A stretch of 56,664 nt of DNA from Desulfuromonadales bacterium (lineage in GTDB: Bacteria > Desulfobacterota > Desulfuromonadia > Desulfuromonadales > Geopsychrobacteraceae). The stretch lies in NCBI GenBank assembly GCA_016931615.1, contig JAFGEL010000101.1:1-56664 (forward strand), given 5' to 3'. The notes under the pieces were generated by a model. It ran no database searches. It saw only the letters and a program-made list of their open reading frames with translations, and had not been told where the DNA came from. How positions within the stretch are numbered: position 1 is the first letter of the stretch; every line of letters starts with the position of its first letter. The position numbers were made by a program, and so were the translations under genes. Below are positions 24,978-33,229 of the stretch, in pieces.

Positions 24978-26645
24978 ATGTCTTATCTTGTTCTGGCTCG
25001 TAAATGGCGCCCCCAGCATTTTGATGACCTGGTAGGCCAGGAACATGTTGCCCAGACCCTCAAAAACGCCATTACGGCGGACCGCGTCCATCACGCTTTT
25101 CTGTTTACCGGGGCTCGTGGGGTCGGTAAAACTTCCGCCGCCCGCATTTTCGCCAAGGCACTGAACTGTGACCTGGGACCGACAACGCGCCCCTGCGGTG
25201 AGTGCCCTTCCTGTGTTGAAATTACCCATGGCCAGGGGATCGATGTCCTGGAAATCGATGGTGCTTCGAATACCGGGGTGGATGATATTCGTGAGTTGCG
25301 CGACAATATCCGTTATTTGCCCTCGCGATCGCGCTACAAGATTTTTATCATTGACGAAGTTCACATGCTTTCGATCAATGCTTTCAATGCCCTGCTGAAA
25401 ACCCTTGAAGAACCTCCAGATCATGCAAAGTTCATCTTTGCGACCACGGAACCCCATAAGATTCCGGTAACGATCCTGTCCCGCTGCCAGCGTTTCGATT
25501 TTAAAAAGATATCATCTCAAGCTGTTCAGCAGCGTTTGCGTTTTATTGCTGAACAGGAAAAGATTGCCATCAGCGACAACAGCCTTACGACCATTGCCCG
25601 TAGTGGGGGTGGGAGTATGCGCGATGCTTTGTCGACCTTCGATCAGGTGATCGCTTTTTGCGGCGATCAGATCGGTGATGATGATGTCCAGAACTTACTC
25701 GGTCTGATCAGCCGACGCCTGCTGGTCGCGACACTGGAGGCCGTTCTGGATCGGGACACCCGCCAGGTTCTGGCGTTGATTCAGAAAATTGACCATCATG
25801 GCCACTCTTTCAGGCAGTTTTGTCGACAGCTGGTCGAACTGACCCGCGAACTGGTGATTCTGAAAGTCGTCGAGCAGCCCCAGGAATTGATCGACCTGAA
25901 TGCCGATGAAATTCAGGATATGCGCGCTCTGATCGCACCAGTGGTGCTTGAAGATCTGCAACGTATCCTTGAAATTCTCATTCGTGCCGAGGCCGATCTG
26001 GCGACGAGCCATTTCCCGAGGCTGACCATGGAAATGGTTCTGGTCCGCCTGGCCAGTTTGCCGCAGGGGATCGCTGTCGCCACCCTGATCGAACGGCTTG
26101 AGGTTCTGGAGCGCAAGCTTTCCGGTGGGCTTTCTTTACCACCACAGGCGGTTAAGTCGCCTTCCCCGGGGATTATTGATGAGGTTCCTCCGGCGCAGGA
26201 GACGCCGGGAAAAAAGCCTGAGGCCCCGCCGGTTGCGGAACGTTCTGAACAAGGCTGGGCGGGGCTGGTAGAGTTTGTCGGCAAACGCAGGCGCCCGCGC
26301 ATCTCGGCTCTGCTGGAACAAGCGAGCCTGCTTCTGTTGGAATTGCCGCGCCTGCGCATCGGTATGCCCGGTAAATATTACCTGTTGGCTGACAGCGAAA
26401 TGCGCCAGGCGATTCAGGACCTGGCGACGGAGTATTTTGCCGCAACGGTCAAGGTTGAGGTTGAAAAGCTGGGTAATGGTGACAATATTCCCCCCTCTTT
26501 GCACCAGGAGCGCGCCCGGCAGGAGAGTGACCGTCAGAAAAAACTCAAGGAAAATGCAACGGAACATCCCCTGGTCAAGTCGGCATTGGATATTTTTGGT
26601 GGAAAAATTGAAACGATCAAGCCGATTGATAAAGGGTTTATCTAG
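24978..26645 (+). CDS. dnaX: DNA polymerase III subunits tau and gamma (DnaX)
   Basis: Clamp-loader ATPase, 555 aa as tau. The start MSYLVLARKWRPQHFDDLVG is canonical; a longer frame runs back into the SRP RNA. Motifs: Walker A GARGVGKT near residue 43, a four-Cys zinc module (NCDLG...CGECPSC), Walker B IIDEVHML near 120, and SRCQRFDF. The linker at residues 411-413 contains an A AAA AAG heptamer with all parts of a -1 frameshift signal, predicting a gamma form of 414 residues. It precedes ybaB and recR, the common order. Confidence 0.96.
   Translation: MSYLVLARKWRPQHFDDLVGQEHVAQTLKNAITADRVHHAFLFTGARGVGKTSAARIFAKALNCDLGPTTRPCGECPSCVEITHGQGIDVLEIDGASNTGVDDIRELRDNIRYLPSRSRYKIFIIDEVHMLSINAFNALLKTLEEPPDHAKFIFATTEPHKIPVTILSRCQRFDFKKISSQAVQQRLRFIAEQEKIAISDNSLTTIARSGGGSMRDALSTFDQVIAFCGDQIGDDDVQNLLGLISRRLLVATLEAVLDRDTRQVLALIQKIDHHGHSFRQFCRQLVELTRELVILKVVEQPQELIDLNADEIQDMRALIAPVVLEDLQRILEILIRAEADLATSHFPRLTMEMVLVRLASLPQGIAVATLIERLEVLERKLSGGLSLPPQAVKSPSPGIIDEVPPAQETPGKKPEAPPVAERSEQGWAGLVEFVGKRRRPRISALLEQASLLLLELPRLRIGMPGKYYLLADSEMRQAIQDLATEYFAATVKVEVEKLGNGDNIPPSLHQERARQESDRQKKLKENATEHPLVKSALDIFGGKIETIKPIDKGFI
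26197..26265 (+). promoter_or_regulatory. Programmed -1 frameshift cassette in dnaX
   Basis: Parts in order: an internal Shine-Dalgarno AGGAG (26197-26201), slippery heptamer A AAA AAG (26210-26216) in the correct phase, a six-base spacer, and a stem GCCCCGCC (26223-26230) / GGCGGGGC (26258-26265). After slippage the new frame reads one Ala codon and stops at TGA 26219-26221. The layout copies the characterised E. coli dnaX signal. Confidence 0.8.
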
Positions 26646-26672
26646 AACACATTAATATGGAGGATAAAACTG

Positions 26673-26987
26673 ATGGCAAAAGGACTTGGAAATATCATGA
26701 AGCAGGCCCAGCAGATGCAGGCCCGGATTGCCCGGGTTCAGCAGGAGCTGGAGACCAAGGAAGTTGAAGCAACCGCCGGAGGCGGCATGGTGACGGCCAG
26801 GGCAAACGGCAAGCAGCAACTGCTTGATCTGAAGATTGAGAAAGCTGTTGTTGACCCGGAAGATATCGAAATGCTTCAAGATCTTGTCCTGGCTGCGGTG
26901 AATGAGGCGATCAAGAAGAGTCAGGACATGATTCAGGAAGAGATGAGCAAAGTCACCGGTGGGATGAGCATTCCCGGGATGTTTTAG
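26673..26987 (+). CDS. ybaB: YbaB/EbfC family nucleoid-associated protein
   Basis: A 104-aa DNA-binding protein. It has the N-terminal coiled segment GNIMKQAQQMQARIARVQQE, the conserved core VEATAGGGMVTARANGKQQL, and a C-terminus GGMSIPGMF typical of the family. GGAGG precedes the ATG. It is located in the usual dnaX-ybaB-recR neighbourhood. Confidence 0.95.
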   Translation: MAKGLGNIMKQAQQMQARIARVQQELETKEVEATAGGGMVTARANGKQQLLDLKIEKAVVDPEDIEMLQDLVLAAVNEAIKKSQDMIQEEMSKVTGGMSIPGMF

Positions 26988-27143
26988 CTCCGGGCCAGAT
27001 CGCTCTGTGTCTGATTATCGTGTTCTGAGGATTCTCGCATAAACGGCGGAAATGAGGAAAGCTGTTGCGGGAAAAGTCCGTGGGATTTACAGCCAGAGTG
27101 AAAAAAGATTGAATTTTCTCGCGAGTGCATGGTAGAGTTCTTT

Positions 27144-27156
27144 TTGGTCTGACCAA
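27144..27156. promoter_or_regulatory. Palindrome matching GntR/FadR-type operators
   Basis: TTGGTC-T-GACCAA is a perfect palindrome that fits the TNGTNNNACNA pattern of FadR-subfamily GntR regulators, followed closely by TGGTCC. It lies in the 251-bp ybaB-recR gap. No regulator is encoded nearby, so the assignment is tentative. Confidence 0.35.
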
Positions 27157-27238
27157 TGGTCCAAAGTGAAAAGCTCTCGTGAGACTCTTTCCGCAGATCC
27201 TTTCCAGGTACTTAAGTTGTTGGATTTAGGAGAATTTC

Positions 27239-27847
27239 ATGCTAGGCTCGCTGCCGACATTTGCTCGGCTGGAAGCTGAATTAAGCAAGCTTCCGGGGAT
27301 TGGTGGAAAAACCGCCGCCCGTTTAGCTTTTCACCTGTTGCGGACTAACGAGCATGATGTCACTGCCCTGGCGGACGCACTGCTCGAAATGCGACGCAAT
27401 GTCCGCTTCTGTCGGCGCTGTTTTCATATCGCTGAATCTGATGTCTGCGGGATCTGCACTCAGGATAGCCGCGATAAGCAGCGTCTTTGTGTCGTTCAGG
27501 AGCCTCAGGACCTTCTGGCCATTGAACGTTGTCGGGCTTACAACGGTCTCTACCATGTTCTGCACGGCGCGTTATCTCCCCTGGATGGTATCGGGCCCGA
27601 TGACCTGAAAATAGCCCAGTTGATGGAACGTCTTGATCGGGAACCGATTGAGGAGCTGATCCTGGCGACGAATTTTACTGTCGAAGGTGAAGCGACGGCG
27701 CTCTACCTGGCCCACCTTTGCAAGGAGCGAAAGCTGCGGGTGACACGGTTGGCGCACGGTATTCCGTCCGGCAGTGACCTGGAATATATCGATGCCGGCA
27801 CTGTTCAACAGGCGGTGGATGGTCGCCGGGAACTTCAGTTTAAGTAA
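27239..27847 (+). CDS. recR: Recombination mediator protein RecR
   Basis: Works with RecF/RecO to load RecA at gaps. 202 aa. It has the N-terminal HhH segment ELSKLPGIGGKTAARLAFHL, the Cys4 zinc finger (CRRC near 57-60 and CGIC near 70-73), a Toprim domain with VVQEPQDLLAIER, and C-terminal GIPSGSDLEYIDAGTV. AGGAG precedes the ATG. A 251-bp gap separates it from ybaB, longer than usual. Confidence 0.96.
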   Translation: MLGSLPTFARLEAELSKLPGIGGKTAARLAFHLLRTNEHDVTALADALLEMRRNVRFCRRCFHIAESDVCGICTQDSRDKQRLCVVQEPQDLLAIERCRAYNGLYHVLHGALSPLDGIGPDDLKIAQLMERLDREPIEELILATNFTVEGEATALYLAHLCKERKLRVTRLAHGIPSGSDLEYIDAGTVQQAVDGRRELQFK

Positions 27848-27976
27848 AATCAGCTCATGTCTGGACGGTTCGGTGGCGATGCTTAGACCTCTGCTGTCGA
27901 ACTTTTTATATAGAGGTTTTTCAGATAACAGGTTTTTTTAAAGAACATTTCTTACTCACTTTTCAAGGAGGTATGC

Positions 27977-30900
27977 ATGTCTCGGAAAATGATCAACATT
28001 GATGGGAATGCCGCGGTTTCGCATGTTGCCCATGCGACCAACGAGGTGATTGCCATCTATCCCATTACCCCGTCTTCGGTCATGGGTGAAATCTGTGATG
28101 CCAAAACGGCGGCACATCAGAAAAACATCTGGGGAACGATCCCCAAGGTCGTTGAACTGCAGTCCGAAGGTGGTGCCGCAGGCGCTGTTCACGGTGCCCT
28201 TCAGGCAGGAGCGCTGACAACAACATTCACCGCATCTCAGGGTTTGCTGTTGATGATCCCGAACATGTTCAAGATTGCCGGTGAATTGACTCCGACGGTT
28301 TTCCATGTTTCTGCCCGCGCAATTGCTGCTCAGGCCCTGTCGATTTTTGGCGACCATTCTGATGTTATGGCTTGCCGCTCGACCGGTTGGGTGCAGTTCT
28401 GTTCCAATAACCCTCAGGAAGTCATGGACTTTGCACTGATCGCCCAGGCTGCCACACTGGAATCACGGGTTCCCTTCCTGCACTTTTTTGACGGTTTCCG
28501 TACGTCGCACGAAATCCAGAAAATCGAAGAATTGAGTAAGGATGATATGCGCTACATGATCGATGACGAGCTGGTCAAGCAGCATCGTCAACGTGCTCTG
28601 TCGCCTGATCATCCGAAACTGCGCGGCACCGCTCAGAATCCTGATGTCTATTTCCAGGGGCGTGAAACGGTCAACCCGTACTATGTCAAGGTTCCCGCAA
28701 TTCTTCAGGCACAAATGGACAAGTTTGCCAAGCGTGTCGGACGTCAGTACAACCTGGTTGACTACGTCGGTCATCCCCAGGCTGAACGCATCGTTGTGAT
28801 GATGGGTTCCGGTTGTGAAGCGATGGAAGAGACGGTTAATTACCTGGTGGCTCAGGGCGAGAAAGTCGGCCTGATCAAGATCCGTCTGTTCCTTCCGTTC
28901 CCGATTGAACAGTTCTGCAAGGCTGTGCCGGCTTCGGTGAAGAAGATTGCCGTGCTTGACCGGACCAAGGAACCGGGTTCTATTGGTGAGCCACTTTACC
29001 AGGCTGTGCGGACCGCTATCGGTGAAGGTATGGTCGACGGGCTGACCAGCTTTGAAGGTTACCCCACGATCGTCGGTGGCCGCTACGGCCTCGGGTCCTT
29101 CGAATTCAACGCCGGAATGTGTAAGGCGGTTCTCGATAACCTGCTCAAAGACAAGCCTAAGAACCATTTCATTGTTGGCTTTGAAGACGACGTCATGGGC
29201 GAAAGTCTCGATTTTGACCCTAACTTCCGTGTGCCTTTTGATGGTTACGCAGCCATGTTCTACGGTCTGGGTTCTGACGGTACGGTCGGTGCCAACAAAA
29301 ACTCGATCAAGATTATTGGCGAATGTACCGACAATAAGGTTCAGGCCTACTTTGTCTACGATTCGAAAAAAGCCGGCAGCATGACCACGTCGCACCTGCG
29401 TTTCGGTCAGAAGGAAATCAAAAACACCTACCTGATCTCACAGGCCGACTTCATCGCCTGTCACAACTTCTCCTTCCTTGAGAAGTACGACATGCTCAGA
29501 AACGCTAAAGAAGGTGCGACTTTCCTGTTGAACGCTCCTTACGGCCGTGCCGAAATCTGGTCGCGAATTCCCAAGATGGTGCAGCAGCAGATCATCGATA
29601 AAAAACTGAAGTTTTTCATCATTGACGGCGTCCGCCTGGGTGAAAAAATCGGTCTTGGTCCTCGCATCAACGTCATTATGCAGACCGCTTTCTTCAAGAT
29701 TTCCGGCATTATCCCCGAAGCTCAGGCGATCAGCCAGATTAAGGACGCAATCGTCAAGTCTTACGGTAAGGCGGGTGAGAAAGTCGTCAATATGAACAAG
29801 CAGGCTGTTGATATGGCCCTTGAAAATATTGTCGAAGTTCAGGTCCCGGCTATTGCCGACAGCAGCATTGAAATGCAGGTCGGCAAGTGGGACGGCTACT
29901 CCGATGTGGTCAAGAAGACTCTTGGTCCGATCATTGACGGTCTGGGTCACGAACTGCCCATGTCGGCAATGCCTGCTGATGGGACCTTCCCCACGGGAAC
30001 CGCTCAAATTGAAAAACGTAACATTGCCGTCAATATTCCGGTCTGGGACGAATCCCTCTGTATCCAGTGCGGCATCTGTTCGTTCGTCTGTCCGCATGCG
30101 GCTATCCGCATGAAGATTTACGATGAGAAAGAACTGAAAGGTGCACCGGAAACCTTCAAGTCCTGTGCTCCCAAAGGTAAGGACATGGAGGGCAAACTCT
30201 ATACCCTGCAGGTGGCACCGGAAGATTGTACCGGTTGCGGAGCCTGTGTTTACAACTGCCCGGCCAAGAGCAAGACAGATGAAAACAAGAAGGCCATCAA
30301 TATGACCTTCCAGGCACCGTTGCGTGAGACCGAGGCTGCGAACTTCAAGTTCTTCCTCGATCTGCCCGATACCGATCCGGCTCTGATCAATCGCGGCACC
30401 CTCAAGGGCAGCCAGCTGTTGCCGCCGATGTTTGAGTTCTCGGGTGCCTGTGCCGGCTGTGGTGAAACACCTTTCGTCAAACTCTGTTCACAGTTGTTCG
30501 GTGACCGCATGCTGGTGGCCAATGCCACCGGATGTTCTTCAATCTATGGCGGAAACCTGCCGACTACGCCTTGGACTCCGCGTAAGGACGGTCTGGGACC
30601 GGCCTGGAGTAACTCGCTGTTTGAAGACAACGCTGAATTCGGTTACGGGATGCGCCTGGCTGTCGACAAGACGGCTGAGTATGCCCGCGAATTGCTCGAA
30701 GAGAACATCGGCTGCGGGTGCGCCGCCTGTGTGGGTACAGCCGAACTGAAGCGTCAGATCCTCGACTCGCTGCAGGATTCTCAGGAAGAGATTGAGGCGC
30801 AGCGTGCCCGGGTCAAGCAGCTGCGGGCTATTCTGGAAAAATGTACCCATGAAACGGCCAAACCGCTGTTGGTCGATGTCGATTACCTGGTGAAGAAATC

Positions 30901-31549
30901 GGTCTGGATCCATGGTGGTGACGGTTGGGCTTATGACATCGGTTACGGCGGTCTCGACCATGTTCTCGCCTCCGGCGAAAATGTCAACGTTCTGGTGCTG
31001 GACACCGAAGTTTATTCGAATACCGGTGGCCAGGCTTCCAAGTCAACGCCGATTGGTGCAGTGGCTCAGTTCGCGGCCGGTGGCAAAACCATGCCGAAGA
31101 AGGATCTGGGCATGATCGCGACAACTTATGGCAATATTTATGTGGCTAAAGTTTCGCTGGCGAATCCGGCTCAGGCGGTTAAGGCTTTTATCGAGGCGGA
31201 CTCTTATGATGGGCCGTCACTGATTATCGCCTACAGTCACTGTATCGCTCATGGTATCGCTATGGATCGCGGTGTCGATCACTGTAAAGAAGCCGTTGCT
31301 TCCGGGCACTGGCCGCTTTATCGCTTTGACCCGCGTCTGGCCGCGGAAGGGAAAAACCCGATGCAGCTCGACAGCAAAGATCCTTCCATCTCTTTCGAAG
31401 AGTATGCGATGCATCAGAACCGTTTCCGTGTGTTGAAGAAGATCAATCCTGAAGCGGCTGAGACCCTGATGGTCCAAGGGAATCAGGAGGTTGCCGAGCG
31501 TTTTGAAATGTACAAACGCCTCGCTGCCTATCAGCCTGACGCGGAATAA
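27977..31549 (+). CDS. nifJ: Pyruvate:ferredoxin (flavodoxin) oxidoreductase, one-chain NifJ type
   Basis: Converts pyruvate and CoA to acetyl-CoA and CO2 with ferredoxin as acceptor, or the reverse in anaerobes. 1190 aa. The N-terminal domain begins MINIDGNAAVSHVAHATNEV. Two 4Fe-4S motifs lie at about 694-705 (CIQCGICSFVCP) and 750-761 (CTGCGACVYNCP). The proximal-cluster cysteines are in CAGCGETPF (near 824), NATGCSS and YSHCIAHG, and the TPP site is GDGWAYDIGYGG (near 982) with LDTEVYSNTGGQ. AAGGAGG precedes the ATG; a terminator follows. An extra CGCAAC motif near 913-918 is noted as a finding. Confidence 0.97.
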   Translation: MSRKMINIDGNAAVSHVAHATNEVIAIYPITPSSVMGEICDAKTAAHQKNIWGTIPKVVELQSEGGAAGAVHGALQAGALTTTFTASQGLLLMIPNMFKIAGELTPTVFHVSARAIAAQALSIFGDHSDVMACRSTGWVQFCSNNPQEVMDFALIAQAATLESRVPFLHFFDGFRTSHEIQKIEELSKDDMRYMIDDELVKQHRQRALSPDHPKLRGTAQNPDVYFQGRETVNPYYVKVPAILQAQMDKFAKRVGRQYNLVDYVGHPQAERIVVMMGSGCEAMEETVNYLVAQGEKVGLIKIRLFLPFPIEQFCKAVPASVKKIAVLDRTKEPGSIGEPLYQAVRTAIGEGMVDGLTSFEGYPTIVGGRYGLGSFEFNAGMCKAVLDNLLKDKPKNHFIVGFEDDVMGESLDFDPNFRVPFDGYAAMFYGLGSDGTVGANKNSIKIIGECTDNKVQAYFVYDSKKAGSMTTSHLRFGQKEIKNTYLISQADFIACHNFSFLEKYDMLRNAKEGATFLLNAPYGRAEIWSRIPKMVQQQIIDKKLKFFIIDGVRLGEKIGLGPRINVIMQTAFFKISGIIPEAQAISQIKDAIVKSYGKAGEKVVNMNKQAVDMALENIVEVQVPAIADSSIEMQVGKWDGYSDVVKKTLGPIIDGLGHELPMSAMPADGTFPTGTAQIEKRNIAVNIPVWDESLCIQCGICSFVCPHAAIRMKIYDEKELKGAPETFKSCAPKGKDMEGKLYTLQVAPEDCTGCGACVYNCPAKSKTDENKKAINMTFQAPLRETEAANFKFFLDLPDTDPALINRGTLKGSQLLPPMFEFSGACAGCGETPFVKLCSQLFGDRMLVANATGCSSIYGGNLPTTPWTPRKDGLGPAWSNSLFEDNAEFGYGMRLAVDKTAEYARELLEENIGCGCAACVGTAELKRQILDSLQDSQEEIEAQRARVKQLRAILEKCTHETAKPLLVDVDYLVKKSVWIHGGDGWAYDIGYGGLDHVLASGENVNVLVLDTEVYSNTGGQASKSTPIGAVAQFAAGGKTMPKKDLGMIATTYGNIYVAKVSLANPAQAVKAFIEADSYDGPSLIIAYSHCIAHGIAMDRGVDHCKEAVASGHWPLYRFDPRLAAEGKNPMQLDSKDPSISFEEYAMHQNRFRVLKKINPEAAETLMVQGNQEVAERFEMYKRLAAYQPDAE

Positions 31550-31575
31550 GACCAGCTCGATCATTTTGACCCTTC

Positions 31576-31612
31576 AAGCCCCTGGCGGAAAAACGTCAGG
31601 GGCTTTTTTTTT
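31576..31612 (+). terminator. Rho-independent terminator after nifJ
   Basis: AGCCCCTG (from 31577) pairs with CAGGGGCT across a short loop, followed by nine T residues. Confidence 0.92.
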
Positions 31613-31699
31613 GTGACAAAAGAAAACTGGTAAAGAATTAACTTTTTGCCTAGACTGCTGGTCTCTTTTCCCTGGATCAATTCATGCGGCAGGATGATG

Positions 31700-32605
31700 A
31701 TGGCTGAGCTGTTTTATGTTTTTCTCAATGTGATTCTTCCGGTTTTTGCAATTGTTCTGCTTGGTGCAATCCTCGGCGGTAAATTGCAGCTGGAAGCACG
31801 CACCCTCACCCGTGCAGCATATTATGTGTTTGTCCCGGCTTTCATCTTTCAGGCGATCAGTTCAGCCCAGGTGCCGTTTTCCAGTGCTCTTAAAATGCTC
31901 CTGTTTATCATCATTACCCACTTGGTGGCCGTTCTGGTTGCTGGTGGAATCGGGCGGATCCTGGGCCATTCCCGCGAGATGATCGCGGCCTTTGTTATGA
32001 TTGCCGCCTTTGGCAATGTCGGTAACTATGGACTGGCGGTGATCCGTTTTCGCCTCGGTGATGAGTCTGTCGCCCCTGCAACGATTTATTTTGTTGCTAT
32101 TTCGATTACCGCTTTTGTTATCTGCGTCGGCGCTGCAGGCTGGGCCCATGGAGGAGTTCACGGCGCGTTCTGGAAAGTGCTGAAAACACCCGCCTTGTGG
32201 GCAACCGTTCCGGCGACACTGGTCTCGGCCGGGGATCTGCAGATCCCTCTCATGCTGGATCGCATGATCGGCCTTCTGGCGGACGCCATGATACCGGTGA
32301 TGCTGTTTGCTCTGGGATTGCAGTTGTTTGAACAGGGCAAGGTCCATTTAACCGGAAATGTTGTTCTGGGGACGGCCATCAGGCTAATTCTGGTTCCGGG
32401 ACTGGCTTTGTTGATTGCTCAGCTTTTTGGGCTCAGCCGCATAGAGAGTGCTTCCGGTGTTCTCCAGGCAGCGATGCCGGCAGCTGTGCTGGTTTCGATT
32501 ATTGCCAAGGAGAATTCCATCGTTCCGGATTTTGTCACTTCGGTTGTCGTGGTATCGACACTTCTCAGCGTGGTGACATTGAGCGTTCTGATGGTTGTAT
32601 TATAA
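31700..32605 (+). CDS. AEC-family permease (auxin efflux carrier-like)
   Basis: Inner-membrane transporter of about 301 aa with about ten hydrophobic segments. It has the family N-terminus ELFYVFLNVILPVFAIVLLG, the mid-region FGNVGNYGLAVIRFRLGD with the conserved N and G residues, and the C-terminal FVTSVVVVSTLLSVVTLSVL. Substrates in the family are small organic acids; none can be named here. Three tandem ATG codons (31694, 31697, 31700) make the start uncertain by two residues; 31700 sits best behind GCAGG. Confidence 0.85.
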   Translation: MAELFYVFLNVILPVFAIVLLGAILGGKLQLEARTLTRAAYYVFVPAFIFQAISSAQVPFSSALKMLLFIIITHLVAVLVAGGIGRILGHSREMIAAFVMIAAFGNVGNYGLAVIRFRLGDESVAPATIYFVAISITAFVICVGAAGWAHGGVHGAFWKVLKTPALWATVPATLVSAGDLQIPLMLDRMIGLLADAMIPVMLFALGLQLFEQGKVHLTGNVVLGTAIRLILVPGLALLIAQLFGLSRIESASGVLQAAMPAAVLVSIIAKENSIVPDFVTSVVVVSTLLSVVTLSVLMVVL

Positions 32606-32636
32606 TGACGGCAGGGCGTTAGTCAGGGTGACAGTG

Positions 32637-32966
32637 ATGGCACGGAAAACCGTTTACCGCATTTATTTCACCAATCAGGGCAAGGCTTATGAGCTTTACG
32701 CACGCCGCGTTGAACAGGCGGATCTCTACGGTTTTGTCGCCATTGAGGGTCTGCTGTTCGGCGAAATGTCGAGCCTTCTGCACAATCCTGCGGAAGAAAG
32801 TCTGAAAAAGGAATTTGAAGGTGTCGATCGCTTTCTGATTCCTTTCCACCAGATTAATCGTATTGACGAAGTTGAAAAAGAGGGACGTGGTAAAATCATG
32901 ACCCTTTCGGGCGGTGCTGAAAATAGTAGTAATGCCGTTCCGCCGCCGCCTTTGGGAAAATCCTGA
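32637..32966 (+). CDS. DUF1820 family protein
   Basis: A 109-aa cytoplasmic protein starting MARKTVYRIYFTNQGKAYEL, the signature I associate with DUF1820, and including YGFVAIEGLLFGE and VDRFLIPFHQINRIDEVEKE. The function is unknown. AGGGTGA precedes ATG 32637; longer frames overlap the permease gene. The C-terminal ~20 residues are low-complexity (AVPPPPLG). Confidence 0.8.
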   Translation: MARKTVYRIYFTNQGKAYELYARRVEQADLYGFVAIEGLLFGEMSSLLHNPAEESLKKEFEGVDRFLIPFHQINRIDEVEKEGRGKIMTLSGGAENSSNAVPPPPLGKS

Positions 32967-33006
32967 CCTAAAGATTATCGTTTGGTGTGCCGATAGAGAT
33001 GATATG

Positions 33007-33033
33007 TTGACAACAACGAACCTCTGTGATAAT
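33007..33033 (+). promoter_or_regulatory. Promoter of the alanine-leader transcript
   Basis: TTGACA (33007-33012), 15 bases, then GATAAT (33028-33033) preceded by TGT, an extended -10. It drives the leader peptide, attenuator and aminotransferase gene. Confidence 0.6.
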
Positions 33034-33066
33034 TCAGGGGCCAGTTTTCATCATCAGGAGTAAAAA

Positions 33067-33144
33067 ATGCTATATTGTGCAGCGGCAGCAGCGATTCAGG
33101 CGGCGAGGTTACGCCAGTTGACTGTCCATCGCCCACGCGGGTGA
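33067..33144 (+). CDS. Alanine-rich leader peptide of an attenuator
   Basis: A 25-codon frame starting MLYCAAAAAIQAARL with five Ala codons in a row (33079-33093) and two more at 33100-33105. AGGAG lies before the ATG with normal spacing. It ends at TGA 33142-33144, 30 bases before a terminator hairpin. Codons 19-21 contain CTGTCCAT (33122-33129), complementary to ATGGACAG (33179-33186) in the 5' arm of the terminator and its loop. A ribosome stalled at the Ala codons would leave this free to block termination; a ribosome at the stop codon would cover it. This is standard attenuation logic. Confidence 0.7.
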   Translation: MLYCAAAAAIQAARLRQLTVHRPRG

Positions 33145-33174
33145 GCTGCACGGGTATATCACAGTGATACCAGA

Positions 33175-33206
33175 GGCCATGGACAGAAAGTCCATGGCCT
33201 TTTCTT
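33175..33206 (+). terminator. Attenuator terminator before the aminotransferase
   Basis: GGCCATGGAC (33175-33184) pairs perfectly with GTCCATGGCC (33190-33199) over loop AGAAA, followed by TTTTCTT. It can be replaced by the antiterminator pairing described for the leader peptide. Confidence 0.85.
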
Positions 33207-33229
33207 ATGTCTGCTAAGGGGAGATCGGA

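Noticed and set aside
24753-25457. 234-codon minus-strand frame over the SRP RNA and dnaX start
   Set aside because: It runs through a conserved RNA gene and the dnaX ATPase core; no independent support.
28463-30097. Two long minus-strand open frames (310 and 219 codons) inside nifJ
   Set aside because: High-GC third-position shadows opposite a well-defined enzyme; low-complexity His/Asn-rich translations without domains.
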